From Snuella lapsa (lineage in GTDB: Bacteria > Bacteroidota > Bacteroidia > Flavobacteriales > Flavobacteriaceae): a stretch of DNA of 64,000 nt. The stretch lies in contig NZ_BAABCY010000016.1 in the NCBI RefSeq assembly GCF_039539345.1, positions 1-64,000 of the forward strand, in the 5' to 3' direction. The notes under the pieces are model-generated. The model saw only the letters and a program-made list of their open reading frames with translations, searched no databases and had not been told where the DNA came from. The translations under genes and the position numbers were made by a program. Position 1 is the first letter of the stretch. Every line of letters starts with the position of its first letter. Of this stretch, positions 45,409 through 54,361 are shown piece after piece.

Positions 45409-46635
45409 TTAATCATTTCTTAAGGCTACTATGGGTTTAATTCTTGAAGCTTTTCTTGCTGGGAAATAACCCGCTATCGCACCTGCAATTATTAAAGTGA
45501 TGGTTGCCGTTATCACTAAACTGGTGCTGACTGCCGGATCTTTTATAAAATATGCCTCAAGACTCGATTTAGCAGATTCCAGAATTCCCATTCCTATTAA
45601 CAACCCCATATAACCAGCTATGGTAGTTACAAGAATGGATTCTATTAAAATAATGGAAACAATAGATCTTGGCGAAGCGCCTAATGCTTTGCGGATACCT
45701 ATTTCCTTGGTACGTTCCTTTACCACAAAAATCATGATATTACTAATACCTACGACACCTGCTATTAAAGTTCCTAGACCTATAATCAATATAACGATAC
45801 TAAGTACTAAATTCATCTTGCCCACTTCTTTAAAATCATCTGCAAGACTGGACACATAAATCCCCCTTTGGTCATTTGGGGCTATTAAAAATCTTTCTTT
45901 TAATTTTTTCCTAATGGTATTAATTAAAGCTATCGCTTCATCATAACTCATTTTGGGATCGTATGTCAAGTTTATCTGGTCTACATAATTCGTATTCCCG
46001 TATACTTGCTGTACTGTTGTAATTGGCGTGTAAATAGCCCTGTTTAAATAATCGTTTTCGTTTTCACATACACCAACTACCTTGTACTGGATACCTCCTA
46101 GGGTAATATATTTCCCTAAAGCTTCTTTGTTTAAAAATAAATCGTCCTTTACAAGCTTTCCGATTACAATAACCTTTTTTTTGTTTTGTAAATCTATTGC
46201 ATTGATATACCTACCCGATATAATTTTGGTGTTTTCAAAAAACTGATTGTCTGGATTAACCCCCGATAATGTGTAATTATTCTTATTACCAGCAAAAAAG
46301 CCTGTTACGCCTTTCCTGACGACAGGAAGCACATATTCTAATTTATCGCTATAAGTTTGGCTTAAATACTCTGTATCTGAATTTTTAAATTGAATACGCC
46401 TACCCGCTTGAAGTCCTTGGTACGCCATAGACGTTTTCCCTGCATACAGGTATATGGCATTGGTTGTCCTGTTGCCAAACCTTTCCTTAAAAGTGTTTTT
46501 TAAACCATTGGCAATACCAAACAGAACAGCAAATAATAGTATGGCGAATGCCACTGTAAAACCCGATAATAAGCTTCTGGTTCTATTCTTATTAATACTT
46601 TGAAAAATCTCCCGCCAAAGATCAAGGTCAAACAT
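45409..46635 (-). CDS. MacB-like ABC transporter permease (first copy)
   Basis: A 408-residue FtsX-type permease with the same plan as its neighbour: TM near 20-42 (LLSGFTVAFAILLFAVLFG), a periplasmic MacB_PCD domain, and C-terminal TMs with ERTKEIGIRKALGASPRSIV. Its start overlaps the ATPase gene by eight bases, indicating translational coupling. Sequence divergence from the second copy shows an old duplication rather than a recent one. Confidence 0.93.
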   Translation of the reverse strand: MFDLDLWREIFQSINKNRTRSLLSGFTVAFAILLFAVLFGIANGLKNTFKERFGNRTTNAIYLYAGKTSMAYQGLQAGRRIQFKNSDTEYLSQTYSDKLEYVLPVVRKGVTGFFAGNKNNYTLSGVNPDNQFFENTKIISGRYINAIDLQNKKKVIVIGKLVKDDLFLNKEALGKYITLGGIQYKVVGVCENENDYLNRAIYTPITTVQQVYGNTNYVDQINLTYDPKMSYDEAIALINTIRKKLKERFLIAPNDQRGIYVSSLADDFKEVGKMNLVLSIVILIIGLGTLIAGVVGISNIMIFVVKERTKEIGIRKALGASPRSIVSIILIESILVTTIAGYMGLLIGMGILESAKSSLEAYFIKDPAVSTSLVITATITLIIAGAIAGYFPARKASRIKPIVALRND

Positions 46636-47329
46636 ATGCAGAGACTCTTACTTGCTCAACTTTTTTATCTTCCATTATAACGCCATCCCGCAATCTAACA
46701 ATACGTTTGCACATATTTGCGATATCCTCTTCGTGCGTTACCATTAAAATCGTTTTTCCTTCGTCATTTAATTGTTGGATAAACTCCATAATTTCATAAG
46801 ACGTTTTGGTATCTAAAGCACCTGTGGGCTCATCGGCCAATAAAAGCTTAGGGTTAGCTGCCAAGGCTCTTGCTATGGCCACACGTTGGTTTTGCCCTCC
46901 TGAAAGTTCTTTTGGTAAGTGTTGCGCCCAATCGGCCAAACCTACTTTTTCAAGATGAAACATGGCCAATTCTTGACGTTCTTTACGCTTCATTCCTTGA
47001 TAATACAAGGGAAGTGCAACATTCTCAAGGGCATTTTTATAGTTTATGAGATTAAACGACTGAAAAATAAACCCCAAGAACTTATTTCTGTATACTGCTG
47101 CTTTTTTCTCTGTAAGGTCTTTAATTGGTAATCCGTCCAGGATGTATTCGCCAGAATCGGCTTCATCCAACATCCCAATTATATTAAGTAAAGTTGATTT
47201 CCCAGAACCGGAAGACCCCATAATCGCTACCATTTCTCCTGGTTCGACTGTAAGATCTATACCTTTTAAAACATGTAAACTGGAATCGCCAATGGGATAC
47301 GATTTGTGCAATTGATGAATTTCTAACAT
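46628..47329 (-). CDS. ABC transporter ATP-binding protein (MacB/LolD type)
   Basis: A 233-residue ATPase. Walker A GSSGSGKST is at about 38-46, the Q-loop is in GFIFQSFNLI, the signature is LSGGQNQRVAIARAL, Walker B is LLLADEPTGALD, and the H-loop is in MVTHEED. The 'DEPTGALDT' and length place it in the MacB/LolD/FtsE branch. It is the first gene of a five-gene operon with two permeases, adaptor and outer-membrane channel. Confidence 0.95.
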   Translation of the reverse strand: MLEIHQLHKSYPIGDSSLHVLKGIDLTVEPGEMVAIMGSSGSGKSTLLNIIGMLDEADSGEYILDGLPIKDLTEKKAAVYRNKFLGFIFQSFNLINYKNALENVALPLYYQGMKRKERQELAMFHLEKVGLADWAQHLPKELSGGQNQRVAIARALAANPKLLLADEPTGALDTKTSYEIMEFIQQLNDEGKTILMVTHEEDIANMCKRIVRLRDGVIMEDKKVEQVRVSAYV

Positions 47330-47346
47330 TTTTTGATTGATTTATG

Positions 47347-47362
47347 TAAGTCCTAAGACTTA
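47347..47362. promoter_or_regulatory. Perfect palindrome upstream of the efflux operon
   Basis: TAAGTC-CTAA-GACTTA lies 17 bases before the ATPase start. Its position and symmetry fit a repressor operator, but no regulator gene is adjacent and the claim rests on symmetry alone. Confidence 0.3.
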
Positions 47363-47418
47363 ACGATTAGACTGATAAAACAAAGAAATGTTACAAAAAT
47401 TGTTCCGAAAACTTTTTA

Positions 47419-47643
47419 TTACATTTTTAACGTATTGAATTTCCTATAAATTAAATATCCAATACCCCCAATTAGTATATAAGGAATAGCCATTAAGTAC
47501 ACAATCCCATCATTGATTCCCTCTGCTGTAGCTTGTCCCTGTTCACTTTCTAAAACAGCACGACACATAGCGCATTGTGCATCTGTGGGCACAGCTAACA
47601 TTAATAGCAACAATAATACTATGGTCGTTTTAAATTTAAACAT
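47419..47643 (-). CDS. Small conserved membrane protein of the oxidase accessory cluster
   Basis: A 74-residue protein with an N-terminal signal or TM helix (about 6-20) ending near TDAQ, a CAMC motif at 24-27 and a second TM helix at about 48-66. Small proteins of this type commonly close the SCO/DUF420 cluster in Flavobacteriia. The Cys pair facing the periplasm could bind copper or be redox-active, which is inference. Its start overlaps the DUF420 gene by eight bases. Confidence 0.75.
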   Translation of the reverse strand: MFKFKTTIVLLLLLMLAVPTDAQCAMCRAVLESEQGQATAEGINDGIVYLMAIPYILIGGIGYLIYRKFNTLKM

Positions 47644-48175
47644 AATATGGCGAAATCATAATATAAACAACTACCCCTGTAATAGCAACATATAACCATA
47701 ACGGAAATGTAATTTTTGCAATTTTTTTATGCTTTTCAATATTATTTGTAATTGCCCTAACATAGGTAATTAACACAAAAGGAATAACAGCAATTGACAA
47801 CAATATGTGTGTTAACAACACAAAATAATACACATATTTAATAAGCCCTTCACCTCCATATTTCGTAGAATCACTGGTCATATGATAAGCAACGTACATA
47901 ACAAGAAAACACACAGAAAGTACGATAGCAAAGATCATTAAGCGTTTATGCAAAACAACTTTTTTATTTTTAATAGCCATAAATGCTACAACCAACACAA
48001 TTGCTGTTAGTGCATTTATAGATGCATAAATAGGCGGCAAAAATGTTAAGGGTTCTACATTTGGAATTTTTACCCCAAACAAGATTGCAACGACTACCGG
48101 GATAAGTATTGATAATATAACAATCCATTTGTTATACTTTTTTTCGTCTTTAGCATTCTGTACGTTATTCATCAA
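47636..48175 (-). CDS. DUF420 domain-containing membrane protein
   Basis: A 179-residue protein with five TM segments (about 18-36, 45-65, 78-98, 115-138, 152-174). The DUF420 pattern is visible: LPPIYASINALTAIVLV, HKRLMIFAIVLS, and HILLSIAVIPFVLITYVRA. DUF420 proteins occur beside heme-copper oxidase genes and are thought to act in oxidase assembly. It overlaps both neighbours by 8-11 bases. Confidence 0.88.
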   Translation of the reverse strand: MMNNVQNAKDEKKYNKWIVILSILIPVVVAILFGVKIPNVEPLTFLPPIYASINALTAIVLVVAFMAIKNKKVVLHKRLMIFAIVLSVCFLVMYVAYHMTSDSTKYGGEGLIKYVYYFVLLTHILLSIAVIPFVLITYVRAITNNIEKHKKIAKITFPLWLYVAITGVVVYIMISPYYV

Positions 48176-48908
48176 GTAATTTTTTAATATCTTCTTTTAA
48201 TGCGCTAATCTCCTCCTCTACACCTTCATCATCTACCTGTTCTTCTTCTGAAATGATTCCTCTGTAATATATTATGGGGTTACCAAAATTATCTTTTCTA
48301 GAACGCAGGTATCCGTTCTTATCAATCAAGGCAAAGTTTCCAGAGTGCTCAAATCCACCAGCAGCATCCTCTTCTTCTGCGGCATACAAATTGAAGCCTT
48401 CATTTGCCAACTTGTATATGGCATCTTTATCGCCTGTCATTAAATGCCAATTTGGATTGGTAACCTTATACTGTTCTGCATAATCCTTAAGAACAGCTTG
48501 CGTATCGTGATCTGGATTGATAGTAAAGGATGCTACACCAAAATCTTTGAACGTTTTAAACTCATTTTGAATTTGAACAAGGTTAGCATTCATCTTCGGG
48601 CAAATAGTTGGACATGTTGTAAAGAAAAACTCAATTACATACACTTTGCCTTCATAATCTTTATTACTTACAAGCTTTCCATCTTGATTTATAAAAGAAA
48701 ACGCAGGTACTTTTTTACGTTCTCCGTTAATTTCGATAAATGCTAAATCATTCGCTTTTGTTTTTTTATCATCTTTAAAATTACTTCTACTCTCTTTTCT
48801 TATAACATCGTTATTAGTAATTCTATCTATAATCTTAGGGATAAAAAGGATCCCGAATACCAAAATAACAAAGGCAATCCCTATATATGAATAGCTAGTT
48901 TTCTTCAT
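48165..48908 (-). CDS. SCO1/SenC family copper-binding assembly protein
   Basis: A 247-residue membrane-anchored thioredoxin-fold protein, with TM at about 6-24. The copper-binding CPTICP motif lies at about 98-103 in EFFFTTCPTICPKM, and the conserved His is in GFEHSGNFALID. SCO proteins load the CuA site of cytochrome c oxidase subunit II. Its start overlaps the upstream gene by 14 bases and its end overlaps DUF420, in a tightly packed four-gene unit. Confidence 0.93.
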   Translation of the reverse strand: MKKTSYSYIGIAFVILVFGILFIPKIIDRITNNDVIRKESRSNFKDDKKTKANDLAFIEINGERKKVPAFSFINQDGKLVSNKDYEGKVYVIEFFFTTCPTICPKMNANLVQIQNEFKTFKDFGVASFTINPDHDTQAVLKDYAEQYKVTNPNWHLMTGDKDAIYKLANEGFNLYAAEEEDAAGGFEHSGNFALIDKNGYLRSRKDNFGNPIIYYRGIISEEEQVDDEGVEEEISALKEDIKKLLDE

Positions 48909-49617
48909 TGCTTTTATTTAAATCATCTGCTCTTCTTGTGGAAGAATCGAAATTTCCTTTTCGTTTTTGTCTATATTCTGTAAATAAAATACGCATATCT
49001 TCACTCATCTTATTCTTAATTTCTGCTACTTCAATGCAGTTATAGGCATACATCCCATAAACAGGTTTATCTTTCGCCAATTCATTATCGTTTCTATCAT
49101 CAAGCCTACCTCTTTGATTTAGATCTTTATCTATTATAAACACTTGATCTGTACCCATTCTGGCATCAAGTTGTGCATGACTTCTTAAGCCATTAAATAG
49201 CTTATTGATATCTTGCGGATTACCAAACACAAAATGCCAAAACCTTATGTCTTCGTACGAAGCAATCTCTTGCTTTAGTTTACCAACAGCTTCTTGTGTT
49301 CCATCTGGCATTACAATGACCACTTGAAAACGTTTAAACCCCTTAAACTTATCATAAACCAATTCTTTTAGATTTGAAGCCGCTATAACCTTGTCCATAG
49401 GTTTTTCCCCAAAAAAACCCAACACAGTAATATGATCCTTTAGGATCACATCATTTTCAGAATCAGAAGAAAACGGCTCTAAATCGTAGACAGTTTCATT
49501 GACAACATCCAAAGGTGTATAATTATGGGTTGCCGGGTATAAGAACAATAAAAAGGTAACAGGAAGAAAAAACAAAATTCCCAAAACCACATACCGACCT
49601 GCCTTTTTGTAATTCAT
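48895..49617 (-). CDS. Membrane-anchored thioredoxin-fold-like protein of the oxidase cluster
   Basis: A 240-residue protein. The start at 49617 gives MNYKKAGRYVVLGILFFLP, a TM anchor at about 8-26. The soluble domain includes KDHITVLGFFGEKPMDKVIA, then FQVVIVMPDGTQEAV and a DQVFIIDKDLNQRGRLDDRND block, which together resemble a SCO-like fold that lacks the CxxxC pair. It probably has a structural or assembly role in oxidase maturation. It is first of the SCO-DUF420 unit, behind a terminator that ends the upstream cox genes. Confidence 0.7.
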   Translation of the reverse strand: MNYKKAGRYVVLGILFFLPVTFLLFLYPATHNYTPLDVVNETVYDLEPFSSDSENDVILKDHITVLGFFGEKPMDKVIAASNLKELVYDKFKGFKRFQVVIVMPDGTQEAVGKLKQEIASYEDIRFWHFVFGNPQDINKLFNGLRSHAQLDARMGTDQVFIIDKDLNQRGRLDDRNDNELAKDKPVYGMYAYNCIEVAEIKNKMSEDMRILFTEYRQKRKGNFDSSTRRADDLNKSNEEN

Positions 49618-49661
49618 TAAAACAAATGTATTTAGAATAGTAATTATACGTTGCAAAAATA

Positions 49662-49690
49662 AAAAAGGTGGTTATTAAAACCACCTTAAA
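49662..49690 (-). terminator. Terminator between the cox and SCO units
   Basis: AAGGTGGTT (49665-49673) and AACCACCTT (49679-49687) form a 9-bp stem with a five-base loop, followed on the minus strand by TTTTATTTTT. Confidence 0.85.
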
Positions 49691-49722
49691 TATATCTTTT
49701 TAACACTACTTTATCGTGTTAT

Positions 49723-50103
49723 TTAAAAGTCTCTTTTTATAAACCCATCATCATAAACATTAAAAACATAACCGCCTTCTTGCAATAGGATAAATATTAA
49801 ATATAATATTAAAAATATAGACGTCCATACAACTGCTCTCCTTAAGCCTTTTGTTTCGTCTCGCATGTGCATAAAGTCCCAAGTAATATAATATGCCTTT
49901 ACAACGGTTAAAATAATGAAAATCCAGTTTAAAAGTTTCATTCCCAAAACCTTTATCATTGACCATTCTGGTTTTACAATACCTAAACCAACCTCAACTG
50001 CTGTAACAATAGAAAGTAAAATTAAAACTCCCCAGATTTTTTGAGTATTCGATTTAAATTTAATTAAACCTCTTAATATTTCTAACTTATGTGCGTGTGC
50101 CAT
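49723..50103 (-). CDS. Cytochrome c oxidase subunit IV family protein
   Basis: A 126-residue protein with three TM helices (about 20-38, 45-68, 86-105). KIWGVLILLSIVTAVEVGLG and FIILTVVKAYYITWDFMH match the small subunit IV of bacterial caa3-type heme-copper oxidases. It lies 22 bases behind the long subunit III gene and ends the cyoE-cox3-cox3-cox4 transcript. Confidence 0.9.
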   Translation of the reverse strand: MAHAHKLEILRGLIKFKSNTQKIWGVLILLSIVTAVEVGLGIVKPEWSMIKVLGMKLLNWIFIILTVVKAYYITWDFMHMRDETKGLRRAVVWTSIFLILYLIFILLQEGGYVFNVYDDGFIKRDF

Positions 50104-50125
50104 TTTTAAATTGTTTTATAAAAAA

Positions 50126-51106
50126 TTAAACTAGGTAGAAGAACGTAAATACAAATACCCAAACTAAGTCTACAAAGTGCCAGTACAAACCAACCTTTTC
50201 TACCATTTCGTAGCTTTTACGTCTTTCGTATGTTCCCAATACCACGTTAAAGAAAATGATAATATTAATAACAACACCAGAAAACACGTGAAAACCGTGA
50301 AAACCAGTAATAAAAAAGAAGAAATCGGCAAATAAAGGCGAACCGTACTCGTTTACATGTAAGTTAGCGCCTTCAACAACCGCTTTACCATTATCTTTTA
50401 AAACTTTTAGAGACTCCCCTCTGGAAAGCACTGTTTTCTCACCATGCTCATTAATAATTTGTGTTCTCACCAAAACATTATCATGCGACTCCAATCCAGC
50501 TATAACCTCTTCTACCGTATATGTTGGCAAAGTTCCTTCACTCACAAACCACAAACCACTCTTTCGTTCATGCTCTGTTCTCTCTTTAGCTCCTGCAGTA
50601 ACAAAATCTCTAAGAGCTACACGATGTCCTTCGGTATCAACAAACTGTAAAATATTACCTCCTTTGGTTTGAACAGCACCATAATCACCTTTAATAAAAG
50701 TTGCCCATTCCCAAGCTTGAGATCCCACGAAAATAAGTCCTCCTATAATAGTTAAGAACATATATAACGTCACTTTAGCTTTATTTAAGTGGTGCCCAGC
50801 ATCAACCGCAAGTACCATAGTAACCGACGACATAATCAAGACAAATGTCATGAACGCCACATAAATCATTGGCAATTCTTGACCATGCAAGAACGGTACG
50901 TGTGTAAACACCTCATCGGCTATTGGCCATGCATCAATAAACTTAAATCTCGAAAATCCGTAGGCAGCTAAAAAGCCAGAGAATGTCAATGCATCTGAAA
51001 CGATGAAAAACCACATCATCATTTTACCATAACTTGCTTTAAGAGGCTCGTTCGCCCCTCCCCAGGTTTTACCCTCTGTTCCAGTATTCACAACTGTAGT
51101 ACTCAT
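50126..51106 (-). CDS. Cytochrome c oxidase subunit III with large soluble insertion
   Basis: A 326-residue subunit III. TM helices lie at about 28-50, 80-100, 112-132, and after a gap at 258-290 and 305-325. The conserved Glu/His residues are in FITGFHGFHVFSG and YWHFVDLVWVFVF. Between residues 141 and 255 lies a hydrophilic insertion with no membrane character, splitting the bundle. The first residues also form a soluble tail. Insertions of this sort are known in Bacteroidetes oxidases but make this subunit much longer than its 193-residue neighbour. Confidence 0.9.
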   Translation of the reverse strand: MSTTVVNTGTEGKTWGGANEPLKASYGKMMMWFFIVSDALTFSGFLAAYGFSRFKFIDAWPIADEVFTHVPFLHGQELPMIYVAFMTFVLIMSSVTMVLAVDAGHHLNKAKVTLYMFLTIIGGLIFVGSQAWEWATFIKGDYGAVQTKGGNILQFVDTEGHRVALRDFVTAGAKERTEHERKSGLWFVSEGTLPTYTVEEVIAGLESHDNVLVRTQIINEHGEKTVLSRGESLKVLKDNGKAVVEGANLHVNEYGSPLFADFFFFITGFHGFHVFSGVVINIIIFFNVVLGTYERRKSYEMVEKVGLYWHFVDLVWVFVFTFFYLV

Positions 51107-51243
51107 ATGTAATGGTTATTTTTTAAAAAGTTGCACAAAAATAATCAATTTATTCATCTAATGAAACATCCCTTACTAAATTTTAAAGACTCTAAATAAA
51201 GACACTTGCGAGATGTTTTCTTATAATTTTAAAAAGCGTTAAA

Positions 51244-51825
51244 TTATCCTATAAAATATAAAAACAAAAAGAGGTAAACCCATAACACATCTATAAAGTG
51301 CCAAAAGGTTGCTGCCAACTCAATACCTAACATTTTTACTGGACTATATTTATGTTTTAAATGATTGTAAATCACTACCAATAAACAAATCAACCCAGCT
51401 ACAACATGCAAAATATGCACTACTGCTATTAAATAAATGTAAGACATCGTTACATTACTTGTTGGCCCCGTAAAATTATAGCCTAGATCAATAATTTGTT
51501 GAAAGCCCAAAAACTGATACACTATAAATACAATTCCCAACACAAAAGTAGCAACTAACCATATGCTCGTTTGTTGTCTATTATCTTTTTTTAAAGATTG
51601 TTTGGCTAAAATAAACGTTATACTGCTCAATAAAATAATGATTGTACTTATAATAAAAGCATTGGGCAACTGAAAATCCTTTAACCAATCGGGTCGTGAG
51701 CTACTTACAACAAATGCACTAGTCCACCCCGCAAAAGACATGATTAGTGAAATAATACCGAACCAAAGCATCATCTTTTTTGCACGCCCTTGTTTCTCTT
51801 CAAAAGTACCTTCTGTTAAATCCAT
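51244..51825 (-). CDS. Cytochrome c oxidase subunit III (short)
   Basis: A 193-residue heme-copper oxidase subunit III with five TM helices. WFGIISLIMSFAGWTSAFVV, HILHVVAGLICLLVV and FWHFIDVLWVYLFLFLYF carry the expected His and aromatic positions. It is encoded two bases behind cyoE. Two subunit III genes in a row occur in several flavobacterial oxidase clusters. Subunits I and II are not in the window. Confidence 0.92.
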   Translation of the reverse strand: MDLTEGTFEEKQGRAKKMMLWFGIISLIMSFAGWTSAFVVSSSRPDWLKDFQLPNAFIISTIIILLSSITFILAKQSLKKDNRQQTSIWLVATFVLGIVFIVYQFLGFQQIIDLGYNFTGPTSNVTMSYIYLIAVVHILHVVAGLICLLVVIYNHLKHKYSPVKMLGIELAATFWHFIDVLWVYLFLFLYFIG

Positions 51826-51827
51826 TC

Positions 51828-52721
51828 TTATCTTATAAATTTATCGACAACATATACTATTTGCACCAATGTAATATAAGACACACTGGCTAACATTAAT
51901 TGCTTTGCCGCTAATTCTGTCATTTTTTTAAACAGCTGAATGGCATAATACAACATACCCAAGCCCAAAACAAATACAACACAAGCTGCCACTATAGACA
52001 AACTTAATGTCCCCGTAAACCCAAATACTGGAATTATAGAAACCAACAATGTCCATATGGTATACATTATAGTCTGTACAGCTGTGCCCCTATCTTGCCT
52101 ACCTGTTGGCAACATATAAAAACCACCTTTTTTGTAATCCTCGAACAAAAACCAACCTATAGCCCAAAAATGAGGGAACTGCCAAAAAAACTGCAATGCA
52201 AACAAAGTCCCTGGCTCTATACCAAAATCGTCGGTAGCGGCTACCCAACCCAACATAAATGGAATGGCTCCCGGTATAGCTCCTACAAAAACAGCCAAAG
52301 GTGTTTTTGTTTTTAAAGGTGTATACACACAGGTATATAAAAAAATTGAAATTGCACCAAACATAGCCGTTTGCTTGTTGATACTATACAATATAATAAT
52401 TCCCAGAAGTGTAAAGACAGATGCAATTACAAAAGCCGTTGTAACCGTCATACGTCCCGACGGAATTGGCCTGTTTTTGGTACGTTCCATTAAAGCGTCC
52501 AAATCCTTTTCTATAATCTGGTTAAATGCATTGGAAGCCCCAACCATAAAGTACCCGCCTAAGGCTAATAATACCAAGGTCTTTAAATCGACTATGTCGA
52601 CACCTAACAAATAACCAGCAAGTGAAGAAAAAACAACACTTAACGCCAATCGCATTTTAGTTATTTCCTTAAAATCTGAAATCACAGAATGTGTTGCTGA
52701 TGAAGATTTTGAATACCCCAA
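51828..52721 (-). CDS. cyoE: Protoheme IX farnesyltransferase
   Basis: A 297-residue UbiA-type prenyltransferase that makes heme O from heme B. The substrate-binding NAFNQIIEKDLDALMERTKNRP motif spans about 64-85 (interrupted here for length: NQIIEKD and the following DALM). A second acidic motif is in the cytoplasmic loop after TM4, and nine TM helices are predicted. It heads the cox accessory transcript and has a good promoter upstream. Confidence 0.96.
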   Translation of the reverse strand: MGYSKSSSATHSVISDFKEITKMRLALSVVFSSLAGYLLGVDIVDLKTLVLLALGGYFMVGASNAFNQIIEKDLDALMERTKNRPIPSGRMTVTTAFVIASVFTLLGIIILYSINKQTAMFGAISIFLYTCVYTPLKTKTPLAVFVGAIPGAIPFMLGWVAATDDFGIEPGTLFALQFFWQFPHFWAIGWFLFEDYKKGGFYMLPTGRQDRGTAVQTIMYTIWTLLVSIIPVFGFTGTLSLSIVAACVVFVLGLGMLYYAIQLFKKMTELAAKQLMLASVSYITLVQIVYVVDKFIR

Positions 52722-52757
52722 TGTTATAGTTTCTTAAGCGCTTTTGTTTTGCGAGTG

Positions 52758-52788
52758 CAAATATACTTTATAAAAGCAATTTGAGCAA
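52758..52788 (-). promoter_or_regulatory. Bacteroidetes-type promoter for the cyoE-cox unit
   Basis: On the minus strand TTG (52788-52786), a 20-base spacer, then TATATTTG (52765-52758), 37 bases before the cyoE start. Confidence 0.7.
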
Positions 52789-52855
52789 TTGTAAGCCAAC
52801 ATTATTATTTTTAAAATAGTTTCTATATATTTAATAGTTAGGAACTACGCTAAAA

Positions 52856-53431
52856 ATGATGGAAAACAAAAAGGCTCTTTTGGTTATTGATATGCAAAAA
52901 GGTTCTTTTACACACAAAACACCCCGATTTGATTCGACTGGTGTGGTAAACAGAATAAATGTACTGGCCGATCTATTCCGCCAGAAGGATTTTCCGGTGC
53001 TGTTTATTCAACACGACGGAAATGGGTCGGGTGAATTTGAAAAAGGCTCCCCGGAATGGCAATTGTTAGACACGTTAAAAGTACATTCAACGGATCTTTT
53101 AATCGACAAATATGTGAACGATATTTTTTATCGCTCAAAGCTGGAAACCAAACTAGCGGAATTAAACGTCCAAGAGTTGGTAATTACTGGATGCGCAACA
53201 GACTTTTGCGTAGCATCTACGATCCAATCTGCTTTAACCAAGGATTACGATATAACCGTGGTTGCCGATGGACACACAACAGCCGACAGACCTCACTTAA
53301 AAGCTGAAAAAATAATTGAACACTATAACTGGGTCTGGCAAAACATGATCCCAACAAAAGGTAAAATTACAGTAGAAAATTGTGACAGTATAGCTAAAAA
53401 TTTCACTTGTACAACAGTTAAGTTAGTCTGA
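52856..53431 (+). CDS. Isochorismatase-like cysteine hydrolase
   Basis: A 191-residue enzyme of the isochorismatase/nicotinamidase superfamily. The catalytic Asp is in LLVIDMQKG near residue 12, Lys is at about 83 in LIDKYVNDIF, and the nucleophile Cys is in VITGCATDFCVAST (about 116-129, with a cis peptide before it). The specific substrate (isochorismate, nicotinamide or another amide) is not determinable. Two adjacent ATGs at the start differ by one codon. It is followed by the MBL-fold gene. Confidence 0.9.
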   Translation: MMENKKALLVIDMQKGSFTHKTPRFDSTGVVNRINVLADLFRQKDFPVLFIQHDGNGSGEFEKGSPEWQLLDTLKVHSTDLLIDKYVNDIFYRSKLETKLAELNVQELVITGCATDFCVASTIQSALTKDYDITVVADGHTTADRPHLKAEKIIEHYNWVWQNMIPTKGKITVENCDSIAKNFTCTTVKLV

Positions 53432-53474
53432 TTTTAACATATTGTTTCTACAAAAACTAAAAAAAACCATAATT

Positions 53475-54341
53475 ATGAAGCTAGCAAGAATTTTCATTAT
53501 CACATTTACATTGCTTATAGGCATTACTATTTCTGCTCAACGAAACTTTGATAATGTAACGATTGAAACCATAAAACTAAGCAACAATATATACATGTTA
53601 ATAGGTGCTGGAGGCAACATAGGTGTATCGGCAGGGGATGACGGCGTTTTTGTTATTGACGATCAATTTGCACCACTTACAACAAAAATAGTTACCGCTA
53701 TTAAAGCAATAAATGACCAGCCCATCCGATTTTTAGCAAACACACATCACCATGGCGACCACACAGGAGGCAATAAAAACATGCAAAATCTAGGAGCTGT
53801 AATTATCGCTCACAACAATGTAAGACAACGTCTCGAAAAAGATAGTAACAAAGACGGCTTACCCGTGATTACATTTAACGACAAATTAAACCTATATATT
53901 AACGACGAACAGGTTGCTATTTTCCATACAAGCAATGCTCATACAGATGGTGATGCCTTACTTTACTTCACAAAAAGCAATGTCCTCCATACAGGTGACA
54001 CGTATTTTAATGGTAGATACCCATTTATTGACCTAAATTCTGGAGGTAGTGTAAACGGCTATATTGAAGCTGTAAAAAAGACATTAATTCTTATTGACGA
54101 CGACACAAAAATTATTCCTGGTCACGGCAAACTATCTAACAAAACTGAATATAAAGCCTTCTTGAACATGTTAACAAGTTTAAAAGAAAACGTTCTGAAA
54201 GCAATAAGCCAAGGAAAAACAGAAGCTGAAGTAGTTGGCGACTCTTCTATCACCAAAGTTTACGATGATTTAAATTATGGTAGTGGCTTTATTAATAGCG
54301 AACGTATTAGGCGTATCTTTTATAATAGCTTAAAGGAATAG
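53475..54341 (+). CDS. Exported MBL-fold metallo-hydrolase
   Basis: A 288-residue secreted protein. The signal peptide (MKLARIFIITFTLLIGITIS) ends near residue 22. The metallo-beta-lactamase fold follows with zinc motif THHHGDHTGG (about 87-96), His in HTSNAHTDGD, and the later IIPGHGKLS. The layout resembles exported class B-like or QuiP-like hydrolases, not a proven lactamase. I chose the ATG at 53475 since it gives a clean signal peptide; the frame opens further upstream without a good start. Confidence 0.9.
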   Translation: MKLARIFIITFTLLIGITISAQRNFDNVTIETIKLSNNIYMLIGAGGNIGVSAGDDGVFVIDDQFAPLTTKIVTAIKAINDQPIRFLANTHHHGDHTGGNKNMQNLGAVIIAHNNVRQRLEKDSNKDGLPVITFNDKLNLYINDEQVAIFHTSNAHTDGDALLYFTKSNVLHTGDTYFNGRYPFIDLNSGGSVNGYIEAVKKTLILIDDDTKIIPGHGKLSNKTEYKAFLNMLTSLKENVLKAISQGKTEAEVVGDSSITKVYDDLNYGSGFINSERIRRIFYNSLKE

Positions 54342-54361
54342 CCATAAAAGGGCATTTCTGG

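Noticed and set aside
44165..46635. Recent duplication of the two ABC permease genes
   Set aside because: The proteins share plan and motifs but are clearly diverged throughout, so they are an old functional pair.
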